Below are positions 52,767 to 61,877 of a DNA stretch of 64,000 nt, piece after piece. Position 1 is the first letter of the stretch. Each line of letters starts with the position of its first letter. Under the pieces are notes generated by a model. That model was not told the DNA's origin. It did no database searches and worked only from the letters and a program-made list of their open reading frames with translations. The translations under genes were made by a program, and so were the position numbers. Source of the DNA: Vibrio marinisediminis (GTDB taxonomy: Bacteria; Pseudomonadota; Gammaproteobacteria; Enterobacterales; Vibrionaceae). Location of the stretch: positions 124,001 through 188,000 of the forward strand of contig NZ_JACFYF010000006.1 of the NCBI RefSeq assembly GCF_014050145.1, written 5' to 3'.

Positions 52767-54449
52767 GTGAATATTGACGTTGTACTGCTGCTTAAACAAA
52801 ACCCTATTCTTCTCATCTTTGTGGTGTTAGCGATTGGTCTTGCCATCGGTAAAATTCGCTTCGGTAACCTACAACTTGGCAATTCCATCGGTGTACTTAT
52901 TACCGCTTTAGTAATGGGTCATCTTGGATTCACCTTCAATCCTGATGCTCTTACCATTGGTTTTATGCTGTTTATCTACTGTGTGGGTATTGAAGCTGGA
53001 CCAAACTTCTTTGGTATCTTCTTCCGCGATGGTAAGCACTATTTCATTTTGAGCCTAGTAGTGCTCGCAACTGCGCTGTTTATCACCCACTTCTGTAGCC
53101 AGTGGATGGGGCTCGATTTCGGTTTAGCCGCAGGTATGATGGCGGGTGCGTTAACCTCAACACCTGTGTTGGTGGGTGCACAAGATGCTCTCAATTCAGG
53201 GCTTGCCACTGTGCCACGTAACATGGATTTTGGACTTGTTCTAGAGAACTTATCGGTGGGTTATGCCATGGCGTACCTCATTGGTTTGATAAGCATGATC
53301 ATGTTCGCCAAACTACTGCCTAAACTACAAAAAGAGAACCTTTCTGATTCTGCACAGCAAATTGCGCAAGAGCGCGGACTTGGCAGCTCAGGGCAACGTA
53401 AAGTCTACTTACCCATTATTCGCGCCTATCGCGTTGGACCAGAGTTGATTGATTGGACCGATGGCAAAAACCTACGTGAACTGGGTATCTACCGTCAAAC
53501 CGGTTGCTATATAGAACGAATTCGTCGTGGTGGCATTTTGGCACACCCTGACGGGGATGCGATTTTACAAGAAGGTGATGAAATTGCGCTAGTTGGCTTC
53601 CCAGACAGCCATGCACGTCTTGACCCAAGTTTCCGCAACGGTAAAGAGGTGTTTGACCGCAACTTACTCGACCTACGTATTGTCGAAGAAGAGATCGTTG
53701 TAAAAAGTGACTCTATCGCTGGTAAGCGATTGTCAGATCTCAACCTTTCAGAATACGGTTGTTTCTTGAACCGTGTTGTTCGAGCGCAAATCGAAATGCC
53801 AATGGATCTCGATATTGTGCTCGCCAAAGGTGATGTACTGCAAGTCAGTGGTGAGAAAAGCCGTGTGCATGGTCTTGCGGAAAAAATTGGTTTTATCTCG
53901 ATTCATAGCCAAATGGCAGACTTACTGGCATTTTGTAGCTTCTTCATTCTTGGGGTGTTGTTTGGCTTGATCACCATGACATTTGGTCAAGTCTCCTTTG
54001 GTTTAGGTAATGCGGTTGGTCTGCTTCTGTCTGGGATTATGTTGGGCTTTTTACGAGCTAACCACCCTACTTTTGGCTACGTGCCACAAGGGGCATTAAA
54101 CATGGTCAAAGACCTAGGTTTGATGTTCTTCATGGTTGGGATCGGGCTAAGTGCCGGTGGCAAAATGTTTGATCATCTCGCGCAAGTTGGTCCTCAGGTG
54201 ATTGGGCTTGCTTTCTTAGTCAGTGTTGTCCCTGTTGTGCTTGCCTATCTAGTTGGCGCTTATGTGCTAAAGATGAACCGTGCGCTGTTATTTGGTGCCA
54301 TAATCGGTGCTCGTACTTGTGGTCCGGCGATGGATATCGTGAACGAATACGCGAAATCAACTATTCCAGCCTTAGGCTATGCTGGCACCTACGCCATTGC
54401 CAATATTTTGATGACCCTTGGCGGTACAATACTGATTATTCTCAGTTAA
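52767..54449 (+). CDS. AspT/YidE/YbjL-family antiporter
   Basis: A 560-residue membrane protein: two blocks of five or six helices flank two central RCK_C (TrkA-C) domains (about 210-380). YbjL is the E. coli relative, and the N-terminus ([27 protein letters not shown]) aligns with it. Family members exchange amino acids such as aspartate for alanine; the E. coli member has no firm substrate. The start is a GTG at 52767, with the alignment fixing it; no obvious ATG is near. Confidence 0.88.
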   Translation: MNIDVVLLLKQNPILLIFVVLAIGLAIGKIRFGNLQLGNSIGVLITALVMGHLGFTFNPDALTIGFMLFIYCVGIEAGPNFFGIFFRDGKHYFILSLVVLATALFITHFCSQWMGLDFGLAAGMMAGALTSTPVLVGAQDALNSGLATVPRNMDFGLVLENLSVGYAMAYLIGLISMIMFAKLLPKLQKENLSDSAQQIAQERGLGSSGQRKVYLPIIRAYRVGPELIDWTDGKNLRELGIYRQTGCYIERIRRGGILAHPDGDAILQEGDEIALVGFPDSHARLDPSFRNGKEVFDRNLLDLRIVEEEIVVKSDSIAGKRLSDLNLSEYGCFLNRVVRAQIEMPMDLDIVLAKGDVLQVSGEKSRVHGLAEKIGFISIHSQMADLLAFCSFFILGVLFGLITMTFGQVSFGLGNAVGLLLSGIMLGFLRANHPTFGYVPQGALNMVKDLGLMFFMVGIGLSAGGKMFDHLAQVGPQVIGLAFLVSVVPVVLAYLVGAYVLKMNRALLFGAIIGARTCGPAMDIVNEYAKSTIPALGYAGTYAIANILMTLGGTILIILS

Positions 54450-54458
54450 TTTGAATGA

Positions 54459-54487
54459 AAAAATCCCCACTCTTTTGTGGGGATTTT
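54459..54487. terminator. Bidirectional terminator between the AspT-type gene and metE
   Basis: AAAATCCCCAC and GTGGGGATTTT form an 11-bp perfect stem with a 6-base loop and T runs on both strands. It serves the plus-strand transporter and metE. Confidence 0.9.
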
Positions 54488-54536
54488 GCATTTAGAGTAA
54501 GTCATCGGCGACTGACTTTACGTCTCTTTACGATAT

Positions 54537-56825
54537 TTACGCTTTAGCAAACTCTTTACGCAGTTTCTTGGTTGCCAATACCATGTTCGCCAGCGAGGCT
54601 TCCGTTTCTTCCCAGTTGCGCGTTTTCAAGCCACAATCTGGGTTAATCCATAGACGTTCAGCAGGAATTTTCGTTGCAGCCGTATTGATTAAGCCTTCAA
54701 TCCACTCTTGAGTAGGAATATTCGGTGAGTGGATATCGTAAACACCCGGTCCAATCTCATTTGGGTAATTAAATTCCTCAAACGCTTTCAGCAGTTCCAT
54801 ATTAGAACGTGATGTTTCAATGGTGATCACGTCAGCGTCCAATGCCGCAACAGATTCAATGATCTCGTTAAATTCTGAGTAACACATGTGAGTGTGAATT
54901 TGAGTTTCTGGCTTAGCGCTCGCCGCTGAAATCTTAAAGGCATCCACCGCCCACTCTAAGTACGCTTTGTGGTCACGTTTTTTCAGTGGTAAGCCTTCAC
55001 GAATGGCCGGCTCATCAATTTGAATAATGTTGATACCCGCATCTTGTAAGTCTGAAACCTCATCACGCAGCGCTAACGCAAGCTGGTTGGCAATCTCTTT
55101 ACGTGTGATATCTTCACGCGGGAACGTCCAACACAGAATCGTCACAGGACCTGTTAGCATACCTTTCATTTGTTTTGTCGTTAGTGACTGAGCGTAAGTC
55201 GACCATTCAACTGTCATTGGCTGTTCGCGTTCAATGTCTGCGACAACAATTGCCGGTTTTACGCAACGTGAGCCATAGCTTTGTACCCAACCAAACTTGG
55301 TCGTTTGGAAACCCGCTAGGTTTTCGGCGAAGTACTCCACCATGTCGTTACGTTCTGCTTCACCATGCACCAACACATCTAAATCTAGAGCTTCTTGGCG
55401 TTTCACCGCATCTTCGATATGCCCTTTTAACGCCGTTTCATACTCTGCTTTATTCAACTTACCAGTACGATAAGCGCTACGCTGCAGGCGAATTTCACTG
55501 GTTTGAGGAAACGAACCTATGGTCGTAGTTGGAAACAGTGGCAAACCTAACACCTCAGCTTGATGAGCTGCACGCTCTTTGTAAGGAGCGCTTCGCTCAG
55601 CCAATGCTTTTGTAATGCCGCTTAAACGTTGTTGAACCTGCGGTTTATTAACGTGAGTGGCACTCTTTCTTGCTTGAATAGGAGCGCTGTAAGTGTCACA
55701 TGCCAAGATGGCCTCTTGGTTCCCATCTAGCGCTTTACCTAGTAGTGCCACTTCGGTTACTTTCTGTTTAGCAAAAGCAAACCAACTTCTTACTTCTTCA
55801 CTTAAGGCTGGTTCAAGTTCCAAATCAACGGGGCTATGCAGCAACGAGCACGAACTGCCTACCCAAAGGTTATCACCCAGTTTTTCTTTAACCGGCTCAA
55901 GCAGCGCCAATTGTTTAGAAAGATCCGCTCGCCATACATTACGGCCATTAACCACACCAGCAGACAGAACCCAATCTTGAGGCAGCTTTTCGACAATGGC
56001 ATTGAGTTGTTCAGGTGCCGCGGAAAGATCGACATGTAAACCGTCAACATTTAGCTCAACAATTCGATCTAACGTCTCTTCAACAGAGTCAAAGTAAGTG
56101 GTAAGCAGCACTTTTACATCACTGCGGATCACTTGATAAGCAAGTTTAAATGAGTCCAGCCAGCTATTTTCAAGCTCAAGTCCTAAGATTGGTTCATCGA
56201 TTTGTACCCACTCAACACCTTGCTTAGCCAATTTCGCCAAAATCGCTTGGTATGCCGTAAGTAGACGAGGCAGCAGAGTAAGGCGATCAAACCCTTCTTC
56301 GACTTCTTTGCCAAGGTATAGATAGCTCAATGGACCCAGCAAAACTGGTTTGACGTTATGCCCCGCTTTTACCGCTTCGTTCACTTCTTCGAACAGTTGC
56401 GGCCAGCTGACCTCAAAAGAATCATCTTTGCTAAATTCAGGAACAATGTAGTGGTAGTTGGTATTGAACCACTTTGTCATGTCAGAAGCCGCGCTGCCTG
56501 CACAACCGCAGGTTGCTTGAGATTGACCACGACCAACTCGAAATAGCGTATCAAGATCCGGAAAACCATTGCGGTGGCGCTTTGGCACATGCCCAAGCAG
56601 TAATGTTGTAGTAAGAACATGATCGTACCAAGCAAAGTCACCCGCTGAAACAAAACTCAACTCAACATCCGATTGTGTTCGCCAATTTTCTGCACGTAGA
56701 TCCACACCCACTTGCTTTAGTTCTTTTTGTTCAATTTCACCACGCCAGTATTTCTCAAGCGCAAATTTCAGTTCACGCTTCTCACCAATTCGTGGATAGC
56801 CAAGTATGTGTGTTGTTGTCGTCAT
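54537..56825 (-). CDS. metE: Cobalamin-independent methionine synthase MetE
   Basis: A 762-residue enzyme that methylates homocysteine with methyltetrahydropteroyltriglutamate. The N-terminus ([23 protein letters not shown]) is typical. The zinc ligands are in [10 protein letters not shown] and, near the end, NPDCGLKTR. Length and both domains are complete. It is divergent from metR across a 243-base region with a MetJ box pair, the classic metE-metR layout. Confidence 0.96.
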   Translation of the reverse strand: MTTTTHILGYPRIGEKRELKFALEKYWRGEIEQKELKQVGVDLRAENWRTQSDVELSFVSAGDFAWYDHVLTTTLLLGHVPKRHRNGFPDLDTLFRVGRGQSQATCGCAGSAASDMTKWFNTNYHYIVPEFSKDDSFEVSWPQLFEEVNEAVKAGHNVKPVLLGPLSYLYLGKEVEEGFDRLTLLPRLLTAYQAILAKLAKQGVEWVQIDEPILGLELENSWLDSFKLAYQVIRSDVKVLLTTYFDSVEETLDRIVELNVDGLHVDLSAAPEQLNAIVEKLPQDWVLSAGVVNGRNVWRADLSKQLALLEPVKEKLGDNLWVGSSCSLLHSPVDLELEPALSEEVRSWFAFAKQKVTEVALLGKALDGNQEAILACDTYSAPIQARKSATHVNKPQVQQRLSGITKALAERSAPYKERAAHQAEVLGLPLFPTTTIGSFPQTSEIRLQRSAYRTGKLNKAEYETALKGHIEDAVKRQEALDLDVLVHGEAERNDMVEYFAENLAGFQTTKFGWVQSYGSRCVKPAIVVADIEREQPMTVEWSTYAQSLTTKQMKGMLTGPVTILCWTFPREDITRKEIANQLALALRDEVSDLQDAGINIIQIDEPAIREGLPLKKRDHKAYLEWAVDAFKISAASAKPETQIHTHMCYSEFNEIIESVAALDADVITIETSRSNMELLKAFEEFNYPNEIGPGVYDIHSPNIPTQEWIEGLINTAATKIPAERLWINPDCGLKTRNWEETEASLANMVLATKKLRKEFAKA

Positions 56826-57068
56826 AGTCCCTAGTCCCTGTGCTGATTAATTTAGTCGAACGATAAGATGTCCGGATGGCTAAAATATCTCGTTATTCGT
56901 CACTATGAACAACATCCAATTATTCAACTTGTTTATTAGAAAATTTCATAATCAGACAGTCAGGATGTTAGATGCCTTGCAAACAAAGACGTCTAGACGT
57001 TTACAAATGGCGCAATAGTCGATAGGTTAATAATATTCATACAAAGGAATGTGGGATGAAAACAACTC
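56826..57068. promoter_or_regulatory. metE-metR divergent control region
   Basis: Both promoters lie here. The MetJ box pair is at 56987-57002. A MetR box (TGAA-N5-TTCA) is not exact anywhere; TGAAC... near 56906 and TTCAT near 56945 are partial. Confidence 0.5.
56987..57002. promoter_or_regulatory. MetJ met-box pair
   Basis: AGACGTCT is a perfect met box, directly followed by AGACGTTT (7 of 8). Tandem 8-mers are how the MetJ repressor binds with S-adenosylmethionine. It is closer to metR (67 bases from its start) than to metE. Confidence 0.85.
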
Positions 57069-57980
57069 ATGATAGAGCTTAAACATCTACGAACGCTAAC
57101 TTCATTGCGAGATACTGGCTCTCTTACGGCTACAGCCACGGCATTGCATTTAACTCAATCCGCGCTTTCTCACCAAATCAAAGACTTGGAATCCCGTTTA
57201 GGCGGGCAACTGTTCTTACGCAAAACCAGACCGGTCAGATTTACCTCAGAAGGTGAAATTCTATTGCGCCTAGCGGACGACTTATTACCCCGCCTAGCAA
57301 AAGCAGAAAATGAACTGGCTAGCCTAAAAGAAGACGTCAATGGGCGGCTACACATGGCGATAGAATGTCATTCCTGCTTTCAGTGGCTAATGCCTGCTCT
57401 AAAGGAGTACCAAGTCACTTGGCCCAGTGTGACGTTGGATTTCTCGTCAGGTTTTGGCTTTGAGCCACTCCCCGCACTAATGAGCGGAGAACTGGATTTA
57501 GTGATCACCTCCGATATTCTCCCTCGCTCAGAGGTTCACTTTGAACCACTGTTTGATTTTGAAATGCGGCTCATTACTGCGGTTAACCACCCACTTGCTG
57601 ACAAAAGCACAATACAGCCAGAAGATTTAGCCGACCAAACCATGATTTCATACCCAGTACAAAAACAGCGTTTAGACGTAGTGAAACATTTCCTTCAACC
57701 CGCAGGAATAGAACCTGCAAAATGGAAACAATGTGACAATACACTGATGCTCGTACAAATGGTCTCTGCGGGGTTGGGCGTTGCGGCTCTACCTAATTGG
57801 GCGATCAGCGAATTTTCACGCCAAGGGCTGATCAGTAGCGTACCTTTAGGCGAAGGCTTGTGGCGTCGTTTATTTGCAGCAACGCGCAACTCGGAGAAAG
57901 ACAAACGATACTTACAGGCTTTTTTCTCTACCGCAAAACTGCAGTGCAAAAGCCATTTAGAAGGTATAAAACTGGCATAA
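57069..57980 (+). CDS. metR: LysR-family activator MetR
   Basis: A 303-residue LysR regulator matching E. coli MetR: HTH region MIELKHLRTLTSLRDTGSLTATATALHLTQSALSHQIKDLE, and the effector domain with HSCFQWLMPAL, VITSDILPRSEVHFEPLF and KHFLQPAGIEP. It activates metE and metH with homocysteine as co-effector. It is divergent from metE and ends at a hairpin shared with the next gene. Confidence 0.95.
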   Translation: MIELKHLRTLTSLRDTGSLTATATALHLTQSALSHQIKDLESRLGGQLFLRKTRPVRFTSEGEILLRLADDLLPRLAKAENELASLKEDVNGRLHMAIECHSCFQWLMPALKEYQVTWPSVTLDFSSGFGFEPLPALMSGELDLVITSDILPRSEVHFEPLFDFEMRLITAVNHPLADKSTIQPEDLADQTMISYPVQKQRLDVVKHFLQPAGIEPAKWKQCDNTLMLVQMVSAGLGVAALPNWAISEFSRQGLISSVPLGEGLWRRLFAATRNSEKDKRYLQAFFSTAKLQCKSHLEGIKLA

Positions 57981-57983
57981 AAA

Positions 57984-58018
57984 AGCCCCTTTACCCAATC
58001 AAAGTAGGTAAAGGGGCT
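57984..58018 (-). terminator. Terminator for the DUF4250 gene (also near the metR end)
   Basis: AGCCCCTTTACC and GGTAAAGGGGCT form a 12-bp perfect stem with an 11-base loop. The T run is on the minus strand (the A run at 57979-57984); the plus strand has CTAGA. It mainly ends the minus-strand gene. Confidence 0.85.
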
Positions 58019-58043
58019 CTAGATTCTCTACTGGTGCCAATGC

Positions 58044-58244
58044 TTAACGCTGATACGCTTTAAACTGATTCGTTAGCGGGTCGTATTGGTAACCTACGAC
58101 ATCAAGTTTTGCGACGACTTGTTCTACGTCCATTTCGTACATGCTAACCAATTCGTCAAAGCTGTCACATTCTAAGCGAAGCTTCTCGTTGACGATGCCT
58201 AAAAGAATGATGCTATCTAGGCTGCGTACATTGCTCAGATCCAT
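58044..58244 (-). CDS. DUF4250 domain small protein
   Basis: A 66-residue acidic protein with the DUF4250 pattern (SIILLGIVNEKLRLECDSFDELVSMYEMDVEQVVAKLDVVGYQYDPLTNQFK). The function is unknown. AGGAGTGGAGAT precedes the ATG. A terminator follows. Confidence 0.82.
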   Translation of the reverse strand: MDLSNVRSLDSIILLGIVNEKLRLECDSFDELVSMYEMDVEQVVAKLDVVGYQYDPLTNQFKAYQR

Positions 58245-58326
58245 ATCTCCACTCCTAACTTAAGTCGGCTTACTTAAAGCCTAGCTCTCATTAAGTAAAT
58301 TAACAGTGAAGAAGATCGAATTACAC

Positions 58327-59013
58327 CTAACTCATGACACTAAAAATAGGCTGAGCAAACAATGCTGCACTGAGCAACATCAGCAAGGTCAAGCTCAATT
58401 GCGCCTTAGTCGCTGGCTTAGCCACAAACAGATGTACGCACCAAATCAGAGCAGCAGCAAGCATCAGTCCCAATGAGGAAACAATTGGCATCATGATGCT
58501 TTGTAATTGTGCCTCTGGTAGTCCATACACACTCCACAATACTGTCAAGCTCGCCAGCATTGCTGACACTACACCCGTGATAGGTAAAATCCGTTGGAAT
58601 GCTTGTAAGCGAGAGCGGGCAATAATCAGCAATAACTGGCTAAAACAAGCGCCCAGTAAAAAGACCTGCATGACCACATTGGCACCTGCGGCTGCGGTCG
58701 GTTGCTCACCAATCATAATGCCTACGTATGCAAGCGCTAAACCATTGGCAAGATAAAGCACCCATAATGGTCCACGCTCACGCGTTTTATTGGTTTGGAC
58801 TTGAGAGTAGAAATACACCAGTGCCGCCGCCACCATAAATGCTTGGATCTTTAGTGATGCCACAGCAAGCCACAAAATCGCCAGTGTCGGTAGCATTTTG
58901 TGGACACGACCACGCTGACCAGGGCAAATTTCACCCTTCACAAGCACTAGCGTTAATACAATCTGGGCACCCAGTAATAACGGGGCAATGACGGCTAACA
59001 ATTGCTGAACCAT
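58327..59013 (-). CDS. Polytopic membrane protein of unknown function
   Basis: A 228-residue protein with about seven hydrophobic segments (for example LLAVIAPLLLGAQIVLTLVLV, VASLKIQAFMVAAALVYFY, MLASLTVLWSVYGL, LGLMLAAALIWCVHLFV). No motif gives a function. It lies between the EAL protein gene and the DUF4250 gene on the same strand, but is separated from the EAL gene by an inverted repeat. Confidence 0.78.
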   Translation of the reverse strand: MVQQLLAVIAPLLLGAQIVLTLVLVKGEICPGQRGRVHKMLPTLAILWLAVASLKIQAFMVAAALVYFYSQVQTNKTRERGPLWVLYLANGLALAYVGIMIGEQPTAAAGANVVMQVFLLGACFSQLLLIIARSRLQAFQRILPITGVVSAMLASLTVLWSVYGLPEAQLQSIMMPIVSSLGLMLAAALIWCVHLFVAKPATKAQLSLTLLMLLSAALFAQPIFSVMS

Positions 59014-59085
59014 GGAATATCTGTTCTGTTTTATTTAAGTGGAAGCGGATAATAACAAACTTACTAAAACCAAGTAAGCGCAACA

Positions 59086-59132
59086 AACACCGTATAGAAA
59101 AAATTATGCTCTATCCTTTGTTATACGGTGTT
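59086..59132. other. 11-bp perfect inverted repeat upstream of the membrane-protein gene
   Basis: AACACCGTATA (59086-59096) pairs with TATACGGTGTT (59122-59132) around 25 bases, with no T run. It is between the EAL gene stop and the start of the next gene; an operator or an RNA stem-loop is possible. Confidence 0.6.
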
Positions 59133-59158
59133 CGAATCAGGTGTTTAAAAACTATCTC

Positions 59159-61627
59159 TTAACTATCAGCAAGATATTTTATTACTGAGAACGACTCAAC
59201 TAAGCCTTTGTAATGACCTTTTTCATCCACCAGCAACCAAGGAAAAGGCTCGGTGGTCGCAAGATGTCTTACCTCATTAAGGTCGGTCAAATAGCTCAAA
59301 GTACACTTAACTGGTTTCATCATGCGGTTAACACTCTTACTCCAATTACCCTGCTCTTTGCTGCTTTCTAGATCGGTACCCATATTGGGTGTCATGTGTA
59401 AATTGACCGCCGCTCGGTCAACCACTCCCACACATTGCTTTTTATCGATCACTGGCAAAATGTCACTATGGCTATCCTCAAAATACTGATAAGCCAGTGA
59501 CAACGGATCTCCGGGATCTAGATATTTTAATTGCAAATTCGCTAAGCGGATGATCGAATGACTCGGTTCAACAAAACCGTTTTCTGGCAATTGTCCGTAG
59601 TCGTTTTGCGTAATAATTTGTTCAAGCTGTTGTGGCGGTGCAATGTAGTTCCCTTGAACATATTCGACACCCAATTGAGACACAGCTTGCCATTCTTGCT
59701 CAGAATCAACGCCTTCAGCTACCACTGTTAACCCGAGTTTATGGCTCAATTGAATCAGCGTATCGATCAAAACGTATTCACGACTATTTGGTTGTACATT
59801 GGCAATAAACTGGCGATTTATTTTTAGTACGTCGATCAAAGGATCCTTTAAATAACCAAATGACGCGTAACCCGTACCAAATCCATCAACAGCAATACTG
59901 ACGCCCGCTTCTCTGAGAAGCTGGATGATTTGTCGGTTCTTTTCTTTACCCAACAGGAATGCCACATTGGTGCATTCAATAGTCAATTTATCTGGGGAGA
60001 CATCGGCTTTATCGAGCGCTAAAGACAATTTTTTCAACTCTTCGTAAACATCGTCATCGTCGCTAAATGAACGATTGATCGATAATTCAACATGGTCACC
60101 GAACTTTTGACTCAGTAACTTAAATTGATTCAGTGCCAAACCAGTGACCCAAGCATCCAAACGTGTATGCTGATTAATATCTTGTGCGATAGCGATATAT
60201 TCTGGCGTTTTAACCTCTTCACCTTCCAAAGGTGGGATATGACACAATGCTTCAAATCGTTCTATTCGTCGTGCTTTGAGGTCAAAAATCGGTTGAAAGC
60301 GCACTTCAACATCGCCATTATCCAATGCTTGCAGTAAATGGGTCTCTAAGCGCTTCTTTCGCTCAATTTGATGGTGAATCTCGCGCTCATAAAACACCAT
60401 CGTACGCCGATCTCCCGGCTGCAATTCTAATAACGTCTGACAAGCGTGAGAAACCAGTCTTCGAGGCGTATCCGCATCAACACCATAAATAGATACGCCC
60501 ACTTTGCCGGTTTTAACTTGGGTATGTAAAACCTCACCGCCTTGCTTAAAGCATTGAAAGAACAAGCCTAACGTTTTGGCAATATCGCGAATGGGTTCAT
60601 TAGGTGATTCCACCACAATAGGCAAAGCGGCTAAAAACCGACCGCCATCCATATACCCACAGCAAACCGCATTAGTGTGCGCTTTCAAGTACTGCGCAAA
60701 TTGGCGCTTCAAATTTGTGACATTGTCACTCGACAGGTTGGGCTGCATCGCAACAACCAAAAGGTTGTTTGCACTCTCCTTGATCTCGCACTGACGCTCC
60801 AAATCATTAATAAAGCGCTCGCTGACTGGCAGTTGCGTAAGTAAATCAACACCACCACAATTGATATCTTCTATCCGGTCGAGGTGTGACGATAAATCAG
60901 AATAGAAACCAAGATAATAGTGCTTGCCATTGCTTAGTGAGATCGATTGTATGGTCAAGTTTTGCGGAAACACTTCACCATTAGCATGGCGAGATAACAA
61001 CACCCCACTCCAATAACCAGCGTCATTAAGTGCATCCCACAACTGTTGGAAATAGTGTTCATCATGCTGTGATGAATTAAATATATGAGTTTTAAGACCG
61101 ACGATCTCATGCCTTAAATAGCCACTCATCGATTCAAATTTATAGTTGCAAGCCAAGATGCGTGTTTCCGCATCCGTCACCACGATGCCTTGATGTTGGT
61201 TTTCAAATATCGAATAGAACAACTCTGCGGCTTCCGTTGCTCCCGGTACAATCATGCACGGAGACACACTGCCTTTAAGCTGCTGATCGCCATGGCGAGA
61301 AATGGAAAGCTCTACATAAGCGAATAAAGCATTTGGTATCAGTAAGCAACAGTGGCAATAGACCTCTTGATCGGAAACCAGCGCTTTTCGAAATGCAGCT
61401 TTAATCGTCTTTTTTTGTTGGCGGGGAACGAGCTTTAAGAACTCGTTGACCGGTAATGAATCAAAAGATTGGGCAAAAAACAGTTGCTGAACATCATGAT
61501 CACATGAAAACTCTTGTGTCGCTAAGTTGATCTCCCAATCATAAACTAAGTATTTCGGCTTTTTCTCTTCCATGCCTGATTCTGTATTAGCCAAATGACT
61601 CATCACATCATTCATTGTTGTACTCAT
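59159..61627 (-). CDS. PAS-GGDEF-EAL-CBS protein with degraded catalytic motifs
   Basis: An 822-residue signalling protein without transmembrane segments: PAS domain (about 132-250), GGDEF-like domain (about 258-415; the GGDEF motif reads DGGRF at 327-331), EAL domain (about 425-670) and two CBS-like motifs (about 690-822). Key EAL positions differ: EALCH (459-463), E551-C-T-N554 for ExTE, D581-G582 for DD, K602-I-N604 for KID, EGVD (638-641) for EGVE. N518 and Q658 are kept. It is probably not a working cyclase or phosphodiesterase; I infer a c-di-GMP or nucleotide sensor. Confidence 0.85.
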   Translation of the reverse strand: MSTTMNDVMSHLANTESGMEEKKPKYLVYDWEINLATQEFSCDHDVQQLFFAQSFDSLPVNEFLKLVPRQQKKTIKAAFRKALVSDQEVYCHCCLLIPNALFAYVELSISRHGDQQLKGSVSPCMIVPGATEAAELFYSIFENQHQGIVVTDAETRILACNYKFESMSGYLRHEIVGLKTHIFNSSQHDEHYFQQLWDALNDAGYWSGVLLSRHANGEVFPQNLTIQSISLSNGKHYYLGFYSDLSSHLDRIEDINCGGVDLLTQLPVSERFINDLERQCEIKESANNLLVVAMQPNLSSDNVTNLKRQFAQYLKAHTNAVCCGYMDGGRFLAALPIVVESPNEPIRDIAKTLGLFFQCFKQGGEVLHTQVKTGKVGVSIYGVDADTPRRLVSHACQTLLELQPGDRRTMVFYEREIHHQIERKKRLETHLLQALDNGDVEVRFQPIFDLKARRIERFEALCHIPPLEGEEVKTPEYIAIAQDINQHTRLDAWVTGLALNQFKLLSQKFGDHVELSINRSFSDDDDVYEELKKLSLALDKADVSPDKLTIECTNVAFLLGKEKNRQIIQLLREAGVSIAVDGFGTGYASFGYLKDPLIDVLKINRQFIANVQPNSREYVLIDTLIQLSHKLGLTVVAEGVDSEQEWQAVSQLGVEYVQGNYIAPPQQLEQIITQNDYGQLPENGFVEPSHSIIRLANLQLKYLDPGDPLSLAYQYFEDSHSDILPVIDKKQCVGVVDRAAVNLHMTPNMGTDLESSKEQGNWSKSVNRMMKPVKCTLSYLTDLNEVRHLATTEPFPWLLVDEKGHYKGLVESFSVIKYLADS

Positions 61628-61877
61628 CCGTTAATTACTTATATCAGTTTAACCTAATCAACCACTCTACAGCGTTAGTGGTGTAGCAAATCAAATAAAA
61701 TTAAGTAGATGACAAAATTATCAGGTTAAATTTGGCGCAATTACAGCCAATGGTTCCCCAAGTTCAGCACCAATAAACTAGGATTACAAAACAACTGGGC
61801 ATCTTGACATCACTTGGCTATAGATAGATGCGATTCAAGCCGCTATAATTCGCGCTCACTGGACCTAAGAGCAAAAT
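61628..61877 (+). promoter_or_regulatory. Divergent promoter region before ygiQ
   Basis: A 250-base gap between the EAL gene and ygiQ. A clear -10 element TATAAT lies at 61844-61849, about 30 bases before the ygiQ start. No good -35 is 17 bases upstream; TTGACA at 61804 is too far (34 bases start to start). Confidence 0.5.
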
